Below, piece by piece: positions 11,676-21,400 of a DNA stretch of 28,262 nt. Every line of letters begins with the position of its first letter. The first letter of the stretch is position 1. The notes under the pieces are model-generated. The model was given only the letters and a program-made list of their open reading frames with translations, was not told the DNA's origin and did no database searches. This stretch comes from Temnopleurus reevesii. Lineage: Eukaryota > Echinodermata > Echinoidea > Temnopleuroida > Temnopleuridae. The translations under genes were made by a program, and so were the position numbers. Location of the stretch: contig BQKZ01008019.1 of the NCBI GenBank assembly GCA_036244855.1, positions 14,544-42,805 of the forward strand. Direction: 5' to 3'.

Positions 11676-11822
11676 CACCTCAATTCACCTCACCTGGATC
11701 GAGTGCAACACAATGTGGATGAACTTGTTGCTGAAGGAAATTAACGTCATAAGTGGCATTCGAACATGCGACCCTCTCGTTGAAAGGTGAGAGTCTAAAC
11801 CACTACACCACAACGCCTCCAC
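11676..11822 (-). repeat. SINE copy with tRNA-like head, minus strand
   Basis: On the minus strand the head has an A box TGGTGTAGTGG at 11810-11800 and a B box GTTCGAATGCC at 11765-11755. The body begins GACGTTAATTTCCTTCAGC and runs to the AGGTGAGGTGAATTGAGG region, where it is truncated. The match with the full-length copy at 25863 is clear. The tail is missing. Confidence 0.8.
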
Positions 11823-12288
11823 GTTTATGTTTATGTGTAATGTATTAATTGATAAAGACAATTTTGAACAAGCTTCCGAGTTTTACATCTAGAAATGTTT
11901 AATGAATGAGTCAATTGACCTTTTACTTGTATTTCACTTACACGATCAATGAGTAAAGACAAATATTTGATAACATTGAGCTTCACAGAAAAGAATGTAA
12001 TTTGTGGTATGACCTACTGCATGAGTAAGGTGTTTTTAATTAATGCAAATAAGAGTTATTTTTGAGCGGGTAACTTTCTAACATTCCCCAGATTCTCATT
12101 GTAAACAGAAGGGAAAACTGATTTGGACAAAGTAAACAACTTTCATTCAAGCATTACAATAGCTAGATGCACGCACATGTAAAAAAAATTTGTTCCCTCT
12201 TTTTCTGAAGAGAAATGTTGAACAGGCGTTGCACCTGTGCAGTGAATGAACAGGGAAGCTATTTTCAGCCGTGTTCATGAAGCTATTA
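11823..12288. other. AT-rich intergenic DNA, nothing recognised
   Basis: No exon, RNA gene or repeat structure is seen between the SINE at 11676 and the hairpin element at 12289. Confidence 0.4.
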
Positions 12289-12438
12289 GGGACCTTTAGC
12301 ATACAAGACGGGAGTGCCGATCACAACGTTAGCTCTAAGATCCATTCAAGAAGTAGCGTTGTGTTGGTGCACCCTTCTGGAACGGACCTTAGAGCTAACG
12401 TTGTGATCGGCCCTACCGTCTTATATGCTAAAGGTCCC
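12289..12438. mobile_element. 150-bp hairpin MITE with TA target duplication
   Basis: The left arm starts GGGACCTTTAGCATACAAGA and the right arm ends TATATGCTAAAGGTCCC. The arms pair over about 54 bp, including CCGATCACAACGTTAGCTCT, with few mismatches. TA flanks both sides (12287-12288 and 12439-12440). The TTA of TATTA is also shared, so a 3-bp duplication cannot be excluded. There is no coding capacity. Confidence 0.82.
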
Positions 12439-13889
12439 TATTAAGAAGTTGTTTACTTTGTCCAATTCCTATGTCCCTTCTGCTCAAAGCATGCGCGGAC
12501 TGTAGGGGGGGGTATGGGGGCACTAGCCCCGACAGATCAGAGCCAGGGGTGCCAAAATTTGTTGTAAGGGGGTGCAAAATTTGGTGATGACCCCTTTTTT
12601 CTTCTTTTTTTTGTTGCTTGTCAGCTCAGCTAAGCTCCCCCCTCCCCGGTATCAAAATCCTGGGTGCGTGCATGCGATGTGTCTGCAGATGAAAAGCAAA
12701 AAGAAAAAAAAAGGCAAAAAGGGTGTTTCCAGAAGTGAAATTCTCTCATTTTTTCGCTTGCCAGATCACAGATGGAATGATACAGTTGTAGGACTTTTTG
12801 GTTTTATCAGCTCCATGGTGGTCCAAAAAGAGTTTGCTTTTCAAGTTTGCACCCTGTCGCCAAAGTTCTAGTTCCAGGTCTGAGAATTTGATATAATCAA
12901 GGAATTATTATAGTAGAACTATAATATTTCCTTGACATACAGTAATGGGGAAAAAAGTAAGATGGGGCATGTATTTAACAAGCCTCGCTTTCTTTTTTTT
13001 TTTTTTTACACACTCCTCCATTTTTATAACTTAATCACCTTTGCTGTACAGATATTAAGCATCATTCATTTATGTTTAATTAATTTTCTCTGTTCCCAAG
13101 GACCTCACTGTTATAAAGTTCCACTGTAGTATTATAGACAAAGAAAGAAATACCACAAACATATTCGTTAGCAAAGAATTTTATTTCTAATAAATTTGAA
13201 AATCATCTTTGCACATGATTCTGCAAGTTACAACAGGTACAATATTACTGTACATTATGGGAAATGGATTTTGATGGAAATCATGATTCATTTAGTACTT
13301 CTACTTGTTCACACATATCGTCATCCTTATAGACCCCCCTTTAATTGGAAAGATCTGATGCCCTATACATGTATGCCTCTATTATATTAAACAATTAATG
13401 AATAAGTATCAGGTTGGCAAATTCATAAAGCAACATTGCATATAGTAATACTTTAATCATTTGTCATGCTCTTAAGTAATAAAAGAACATGAACGGGCAG
13501 TATCTAACAAATGTCATAAAGATCATATAGTTATTCAAGCAATTTTTACTTGACGAGCAAGATTATGCTGTATTAGAATCATCAGTTCTCTTTACACTGA
13601 GCTTTTAGTGTATCAGGCATCTCCATTGGTCCATATCAAACTAGCACACTAGTTCGTGAATTTAACAAGAAGCAGTACATGTATTAATCTAAAATATTCT
13701 GCTTTCATTACTGAAATTGCATTCTTGAAATACGGCAACCTTTATTTGCATGATTGTATTCAGTTGAAACTTATGTACATGTGCATGTAATTCAAGAAGA
13801 GGCTACAACTAATAATAGAAGAGTTTCATTAGGACGGTGAAATAACACAATTGATAATGTTCTTTTATCACTTCCCAAAAATTCATCTT
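12439..13889. other. Intergenic DNA with low-complexity tracts
   Basis: There is a G-rich patch near 12505-12525, T-runs at 12594-12612 and 12992-13008, and an A-rich Lys-coding run near 12695-12720. The ORFs here are driven by these tracts. Confidence 0.45.
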
Positions 13890-13998
13890 TGACAGTTTAG
13901 GTGTCTCAAGGCAACTCGAGGCGCCAAATTTATTGGGAATTAACACCAGTTTGCTAGAGTCTGACGAAGTAATCAGTAGTGAGACACTGAAACTGTCA
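13890..13998. repeat. Inverted repeat, about 110 bp
   Basis: TGACAGTTTAGGTGTCTCA at 13890-13908 pairs with TGAGACACTGAAACTGTCA at 13980-13998, with two mismatches over 19 bp. The loop holds GGCGCCAAATTTATTGGG. It is probably a small MITE, with no clear target duplication. Confidence 0.6.
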
Positions 13999-14888
13999 TA
14001 GGTAAATTGCTTGGAAATAATAAGAGAAGCTTATCAATTTTGATGCTCAAACTTGAAATCAGCTCATAAATGGGCTTACAAATAAATGGTCGGATTTACA
14101 TTTCTCATTCATGAGAAACTGTCTCATGTTGCCTGGAACAAACGGTACAAATCACAATACAATTATACATTCTATTTTTCGTGGTCTATACCACCTCTGT
14201 GATAGCATTTAAAAATCACACTACAACTAATGACAAATGATCAATTATGTTCAAATGATCAACTAAATACAAACAAGTACTGGCTCTTCAGTATAACCAA
14301 ATGATGGAATGAAAGTTAACAGACACAATTGAAGCAAAAAGTTCCATTGTGACATTAATGTGATCATAAGCAATCATCATAATTATATTCATGATTTGTT
14401 GGTTGGATGTACACATTTCTTAATGAGCAACTTTGGGTTAATGAATTAGATATTCTCTGCATACAAAAATAAAATAGAAGGTATTATTTCAAGAGTCTTA
14501 GATTCATGTGGTATGAAGTTGTGCTCATCACAAAACCAACATTTTGTCTTTAATCTATTTGTGACGTGATTACTCTGTGACATAATTCCATTAGAATTTA
14601 ACCCATTGAAAAGGTTTTGAAAATATCAATATTTTAGCCTCAAAAAAAGTGTGAGAGAAAGTATATATACATTTTGTCCTGAAAATTTTCTTGGAGAAGA
14701 AATGTATGTGATATGAATTGACTCCAGGGGAAAATTCATCAAATTCCATGAAATATTATTCAGGGGTCATTATAAAGATTTTAAAAACATAGATACTTGT
14801 TCAACATAGGTCTAGAAGTACAACTATTTGTGAGATTTAATTCAAATTTAAATAGTCAGATTGACACATGGGTGTAAACACACATAAT
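13999..14888. other. AT-rich intergenic DNA, nothing recognised
   Basis: Frames are short and stop-rich in all directions. A small CTCATTCATGAGAAACTGTC palindrome near 14104 is probably chance. Confidence 0.45.
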
Positions 14889-15049
14889 GGGGTGTTGCTA
14901 GAAAGCTGCAATTGATTGCAAGTTAAAATTTCTTAGCATGCACCAATCAATATCCTTGCTTTATGTGCACCTCTATAGAGGTCATGTGAGAATGAAAATG
15001 TGTGTTTAAAATCAATTTGCAATTTATTGCAACTTTCAACAAACACCTT
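14889..15049. mobile_element. MITE of the GGGGTGTTG family, copy 1
   Basis: The left end is GGGGTGTTGCTAGAAAGCTG and the right end is GTTGAAAGTTGCAATAAATT when read on the opposite strand. The interior CACCAATCAATATCCTTGCT and GAATGAAAATGTGTG also occur in the copy at 19878. Length is about 160 bp and there is no ORF. Confidence 0.72.
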
Positions 15050-16426
15050 CCGAATATCAGTCATATTTGCAAAGCATTTTAGATCTTACAAGATCAAAGA
15101 TATGGTTTTACAAAAGTACACACAGTCTTGAACAAAGTAAAGGCACATAAAGGCAATCATTACAAACAATAGCACTTCATAATCTTGCATCTGGGCGTAG
15201 GCAAAGATTTACAGATCAAATTAAAACATGGAATGTTAAATACAACACAATTATTCTAGACATTAGTAATAATCAATCTTACTACACCCTCCAAGATATC
15301 ACAAAAACATGATTTATTTTTACAGAAAAATATGTGTAATTAATTAGGGAAATGACATCTCCCCCTTTGCAAGTACCTAAAAATGTACCTAAATACACAG
15401 CAAGTCAGTCTTGAAAAACCTATCTATTCAAATCTAGACTTGAATCCACTTCCAAAAGAACTATAAATTAAAAAAAACTTTTATATTTTTTTAAAGGAAA
15501 TCCCTACTTCAAGATAACCTTGCCTAAAAAACTTTTCACGTGGTTAGACTTCCTCAGTTGTAACAAATAGTTTCCAAATGGCATACATTGTATTGGCTGT
15601 TTCTTTCCGAGGCCCCTAACAAAAAGTAGTATCACAAAACTCCTTTCTCATTTACCTAGTTTTACTGGATTAATGGAAACCAGGGCACTGTTTTACAAAC
15701 TGGTTCTGGAAGCATTCTTCTAAACCAGTTTGAAAAATAAAATATTTCTTTAATATAAACCTGTTGGAATTTTTTAGCAATGATAATTCCATAAAGTGCG
15801 ATAACAAAGACATGACTATTCATTTTGTTATTATTGTTCCAACTAATAAGGTAAAATATTATTGCTGGGTGTCATTTATGAATGTAATCATTTGATATAT
15901 TGTAAAATATGCAAAAACTGCACAAAACCATCATGGATCAAGCATATTGAAACAAAATGGAAAAGTCACTTGCTGATATGTCAGGCTTGTGTAAGTCTAT
16001 GTAATGGACTAATGTATCATCGATTCATGAAATAGCTATTCATACAATGGTTAAGATTAGTAACTTACCCCCCAGTGCTGTGTTAACGAAGTGCTTCAAA
16101 AAGATTCTAACATTACAACAGTGTTTTGCATCACATGATCTTAATTGCATATGTAATGTCACAAAAACAATATTATTTCATGAATACGTTTTACAATACG
16201 TTTAGTATGCCAAGGTGTATTTGAGATTTACAAAAGTTTAAACTTAAAAAAAAACTAAATGTTCAAAATATTTAAAGTGATGGATAGACTTCTACATCTA
16301 GAACTCAACGAGTCGAAACTGATCACAAGTCACATTATATTTGAGCAGAAATCAGAATTGACCAAAAATATGGACCGTAAAACTGACCCTGATTGCCAAT
16401 TGAATATTCATTGCAACATGAGACTA
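15050..16426. other. AT-rich intergenic DNA, nothing recognised
   Basis: AAACTGGTT and AACCAGTTT at about 15698-15731 form a short imperfect palindrome. No coding or RNA signals were found. Confidence 0.45.
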
Positions 16427-16512
16427 GTAAATGATAATACAAAGCGCTTTGAGCACTCAACAGGGTGGATACTTGCGCGATATAAATTGCATCAATTACT
16501 ATAATTATCATC
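16427..16512 (+). repeat. SINE tail fragment
   Basis: Only the 3' tail is present: AATGATAATACAAAGCGCTT, a GAGCACTCAACAGGGTGGATAC segment, then GATATAAATTGCATCA. It corresponds to the last 80 bp or so of the SINE at 25863-26144. No head or body can be seen upstream, so this is a strongly 5'-truncated copy. Confidence 0.72.
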
Positions 16513-17629
16513 ATCATTGTAATAAATATTCTTTTCACAGTAGGGCACACACATGATTAAAAATTCATTATGTAATATCCTGCATCAGAAAATTAAGGTT
16601 TGACCTTTTGATGTTGTGAGGATAAAAAGGGAGGTCATAGGGATATAAAATATCAAATAAAACAACAAATCCAACAAAGACGATTGAAGCCACACACCTT
16701 TTGTTGCTCTTTTTCTGAAATTTGTTTGGAATTTCTTATTCATTACATGCATCTCCCTGTAACAATAAACAGATGTTTTGAAGAACGAAAAGTAAAGCAG
16801 AATATTCAGTACCAATTTTAATAGCTATTTGTAGCAACACTATATAGACTAAACCCATAAATCCTGTTTATTCTTCCATAGGGTCCTATGTATTATTCAA
16901 CAGATTATGAGGTCGAGTGTATCGCTAGAAATAGCAAGTTGGTACCATGATTGTATAACCCCCAAAATCATCCAATTGTACGGTACTGAAAATCATGTGT
17001 ATCATTTGTTGTCTAATCTACGCTCAATATCCATATTCACCCTGGTTTCTGTCACAATATGTGCTACAAAAAAGAAATACAAGGACAAAAGTTTAATGAA
17101 ATAGGCTCCTAGAAAGAAAGCGTTCTACTCTAGGAACAAAAAGAAGATAGTGGACAAAATAACAATTTTTTCTTCATCCCTACCCTTGATCATCCCAATC
17201 TTTCAAAATCTAGTTTGCAAAAAAACAGACATAATTTTAACACTCAAACTGATTAATTAAAAAAGGCTCTATACAAGTCAAGTTTGGTAGTGTGTTCATG
17301 TTTCCCAGTCATGAAACTGCGTAGGTGTTCAAGTAGTTACCAGCTGTGGTTTTAATCAAGTCTTAATTAAATAAATGTATTTAGCTATGAAAATATGGCT
17401 ATTTTTGCAGACTGGTTTTTGAATGATGGGGTAAGATCTGAAGGCTATTTTGTCCGCATTTTTTGTCTGTCATGTTCATACAATGCAAAAACAAGCAGGG
17501 TGCTAATTCTACACCAACTCAGAGTTATATTGGGCATCACCAAAAAGTGTTAGAAACACCAGTGTTACACTAAACTGGTTCCAGTAGTGTTTCAAATGTT
17601 TCATTGGCTTTTTGCTAAAATAAGTAAAT
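16513..17629. other. AT-rich DNA downstream of TXNDC5, nothing recognised
   Basis: The stretch lies just past the candidate poly(A) site of TXNDC5. Short ORFs at 16585-17104 show no family features. Confidence 0.45.
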
Positions 17630-17635
17630 TTTATT
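17630..17635 (-). terminator. Candidate poly(A) signal AATAAA for TXNDC5
   Basis: This is the first canonical AATAAA on the minus strand that I see below the stop codon at 18339. It would give a 3' UTR of roughly 0.7 kb that includes the hairpin element at 17701-17861. There is no transcript evidence, and AATAAA is frequent by chance in such AT-rich DNA. Confidence 0.25.
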
Positions 17636-17696
17636 CCATTTTGGTGTCCGACTACAATTAGTTAAAATCATTGTCTGTGCTGTTCTACCCCATCTG

Positions 17697-17868
17697 GGAG
17701 GTGTTTCACCAAGATAAGAAAGACTTTATGCACGACTTTACCTTGGACTGGTATAAATTCTTGCGCTGAATGCGCGCACTATTATGAATCATTACGCGCA
17801 AGAAGGGTTACCAGTCGACTGTAAAGTCGTGCGTAAAGTCTTTCTTATCTTGGTGAAACACCACCCTG
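17697..17868. mobile_element. Hairpin MITE of the GTGTTTCACCAAG family, intact
   Basis: Positions 17701-17741 begin GTGTTTCACCAAGATAAGAA and pair with 17821-17861 over 41 bp with a single mismatch. The interior (CTGGTATAAATTCTTGCGC and GCGCAAGAAGGGTTACCAG) also pairs, so nearly the whole 170-bp element folds on itself. Degenerate relatives are at 18785, 27757 and 27990. It lies downstream of the TXNDC5 stop, possibly in its 3' UTR. Confidence 0.85.
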
Positions 17869-18338
17869 GTGTTTCATTTTATAAACATTGAGTCAGCGTT
17901 AAATCAACAATTACGTTGTATTTCATAAAGCTGTTCATATATGCATGCTCGAGTCTACGCAGGTCTGGGAACCTTCCTCATGTAATAACTCAGAAACATG
18001 GGGGATATGAATTATGAATGAGAGAAGGAAACTGTTGCAGTCATGCAAAAAGTCGTGCTCAGCTTTGTGAAATACATCCCTTGGCCCAAATTCTAAAAAA
18101 CTGTATTATCTTGTATGTTAGCAAAAATATGTTAATTGTCATAACAAGTAAAAATTGTGACACGCCATTGGCTAGTTTTGCTCGCGTTAGGTTAAACGGG
18201 ACCTCTGTGCACCCACCAATAAGAAGTGCAATTAGCGTTTGTTATGTCAGTTAACATCACTTTTGTTAACACAGAAGATAACACAGATTTTAGAATTCCG
18301 CCCCTGTTTTTTTGTTGCATTGTGTTATCATCGTTCCT

Positions 18339-18464
18339 CTACAGTTCTTCCTTGGGCAGCTTGGATTTAAGGTAGTTATCTAGCGCGTCCAGCGTCTTGG
18401 CACCGGCGTGCTTCTCTACCATCTGACCGTCTTTGAAGAGGAGGAGGGTGGGGTATCCTCGTAT
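18339..18464 (-). CDS. TXNDC5: TXNDC5 terminal exon with KEEL ER-retrieval signal
   Basis: This exon has 41 codons plus TAG. It starts [20 protein letters not shown], which follows the Asp of the previous exon to give YDIRGYPT, the cis-proline motif of domain 3. It ends LPKEEL and a stop. KEEL is a recognised variant of KDEL, and it fits the C-terminus of an ER-resident PDI. The acceptor is CACACAG. Intron 20709-18465 (2.2 kb) is crowded with inverted-repeat elements, including a histone-type 3' signal about 100 bp upstream. Confidence 0.94.
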   Translation of the reverse strand: MRGYPTLLLFKDGQMVEKHAGAKTLDALDNYLKSKLPKEEL

Positions 18465-21400
18465 CTGTGTATTCAAAGAGCAAGAGAAAATATAAATATC
18501 GCTCAAATGTTTCACTCTTGGATGAATAGTGAGAAGAAGGCTTTGAGGTACAAGGAGTAATCTTTCTTGGAAATGCGAGTGGTCCTGAAAAGGACCTACC
18601 CACCCTCGACGTTTTGATGAGCATGTTCTCCTCATCTTCAGGAGAATGAGTGAGTTCTCCAGAAGATGATCATGCTCATTGAAACTTCAAGAGTCTGTAC
18701 ATGTAGGTCCTATTCAGGACCACTCACATTTCCAAGAAAGATAACTCGTAAAGAGAAAATATAACTCACATTCATCTACACACCGGTGAAGTGTTTCACC
18801 AAGTTACGAAAGACTTTAAGAACAAATTTATAAATGCCTGGTTTCAGCTCTTGTACGCGATTATTGATAATATTACGCACATGCAGAGTAAAAACTTATA
18901 CCTGTCATTCTATAAGTTTCACTATTAAAGGGAAATTACACCCAGACAATAATATATGGTCAGTAAATGAAGAAAAATCAGATGAACAAACTGAAAATTT
19001 CAGCAAAATCGGATAATCCGTTCAAAAGTTATGAATTTTCAAAGTTATCCTGTCCACCTGTACAGGGCATCCTTGAATTGGCAATGTATAGCCAATTAGC
19101 ATAAACTGTGATGTCATACATGGAGAACTCCTCATTCACTTTGTATATAAATTCATTGAAAATGGATCAATATCATATTTCAACGGAGGAATCAACACCT
19201 CTCTTTCTGGAATGCTTGCAGAATTGATGTGGCTATAATATATTTAACCGAGAAAACAAAATTTAGCCTACTTTTAGGGAAAAAGAGGAAAATGTGAAAT
19301 TTTGTGTACAAAGTCAATGTTGGCAGCCATTTTGTGCCTGTACGTTTGCCAATTTAAGAAGCCCATGAGGGGTGTAAATCAAATCTTTGAAAATTCATAA
19401 CTTTTGAATGGATTATCCGATTTTGCTCAAATTTGCGCAGTATTTTCATCGTATTTTTCTTCATTTAATGATAGCAATGGAGTGTCTGAGTGTAGTTCTC
19501 CTTTAAGAAGCAAAAAACATTGAGCCACTGGTGTCAGTACTTGACTGAAGGGTTGACAATCTTATGAATATAATGTTCAAACAAGTACTCAGAGTCTGCC
19601 TTAGAGTTTTTCAGTCTTTCAAAATTTGGTGAAAAACCATCCAGGAAGGGCCAGGAACCTACTGAAATACTGGGGGACAACTGGGAAGACAGAGCAGCCA
19701 ACCTTAGGGCTCCCCGTCATACAACAAATTACGCTGCACCCTGTTATACAGCATGTAGCTTTCTTCAATAATGTTAGCAATCTGATGGTAATTTCATGAC
19801 AAGTTTTGGCCTCTCGTTTTTTCACTTTGATCACCTTCAATTTTACATTTATTTATTAACAAAGGATGATACACTGTGGGGGTGTTGTTCAAAAGTTGCA
19901 ATTGAGCGAACCGCGCCAATCAAAATCCTTGTTTCATGCATGTCTTGTCAAAAGAATAGACAGTACCCAAATGAAAATGTGTGTTCCAATTTGATATTGA
20001 TTTGCAGTTGTTTTGCGATTGATCTCAACTTTGTAGCAACACCCCCTAATGGGACAAAAAGAATTATCCCAAAATATTCTTCTTTTAACAGCAATTATGT
20101 ATAGACCAACCTCCAAGAATGCATAAGAGGGTAGAAATTAAAATATGAATCACCATACAGCTGAATTCTAATGAAAGGTATGGTTAGTGTTCTCATAGTC
20201 TCTCTCGTGAGAAAATATTTAGTTCAGTCGTTATATGATTCGCATTTTAAATTCTATCCTCATAAACATTCCGGAAAGTCGGCTCCTCTGTAATTGTTTT
20301 TACATGTGTCTTCTGAAATAAATCAATATGGTGTTCAGACTCTTTTATCATATTTTTGGCAGAGAGGCTTTTCTGTATCTTTGGTACAGTCTACATTGGC
20401 AATCCTGACGTTTTTGTTGCCATTGAACCTCTTGGCTAGTTGATTCCAAGAAAAAAAGCTAGATTTTCACAGTGATATTGATGATATTGATGTTGGTGGT
20501 GGTGTCGATGTTGTTGATGACGATGATGATTATGATGAGGAAGAGGAGAACAATGATGGTATTGAAGATAGTACGGATGAGAGTGAATATCATGATTATG
20601 ATAATGGTTTGCATTGATGATGATGGTTTTGGTGGCTCTGGTGTTGATATTGATGAAGACATACGATGAAGACAATTACAAAAATGATAATGATGATTAA
20701 GACTCTTACATCATATTTTTGGCAGAGGGGCTTTTCTGTATCTTTGGTACAGTCTACTTTGGCAATCCTGACATTTTTGTTGCCATCAAACTTCTCGGCT
20801 AGTTGATTCCAGGCGGGAGCGAGATTCTTACAGTGCTGGCACCTACAACAGAAAAGCAGAATATTTTCATTATTAGTAGATATTGATTGGGGAAATGGAC
20901 ATATGCCAAATTTGATTAAACTGGAGAACTAAGAGGCTTTGTAACAAAACTGGATAATTGTTAACGCTTTATCTTTACCTAAAACAATAATCAAAAATAG
21001 TAAAATGCTCTCTTCGGTACAACACTACATGTATTTTAATGATGTCACCGCATGTGTCTGCACTTTATAATAAAATATGCACCAAAATTGGACCAGCACA
21101 TATAGTGCGCATAAACTGGTAAATTACACATCTAGTGACGTCAGAGTTGTGCCCTTCGTTTTATTGTGTCAGATCATTTCCAGTTTCTTTCCAGTGAAAA
21201 ATCTGTACAATGTTCGAAGCAGATACCATCTCATTACATTTTTGTTTAAAACAGATCAATATGACATCAAAAGAAGGACAAAAATTAATTTACATGGTAT
21301 TGTTTCATATCAATATTTAGGGTACCTGAGAACAAAAATTAAATAATTTGCTTGCAGGAATTTTATAGTCTCATTGCAGTTAATGTCAATAGAGCACTAA

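Noticed and set aside
12572..12871. 99-codon ORF
   Set aside because: It is driven by T- and A-rich low-complexity tracts, with no recognisable domain.
18376..18624. 82-codon minus-strand ORF overlapping the last TXNDC5 exon
   Set aside because: It is the wrong frame of the terminal exon and reads through the acceptor into intron.
18600..18690. Hammerhead-ribozyme-like core (CTGA..GATGAG..AAAC..GTC) in the loop of the histone-signal palindrome
   Set aside because: The CUGAUGA box is interrupted and the GAAA box is altered in one arm, so the catalytic core is not satisfied.
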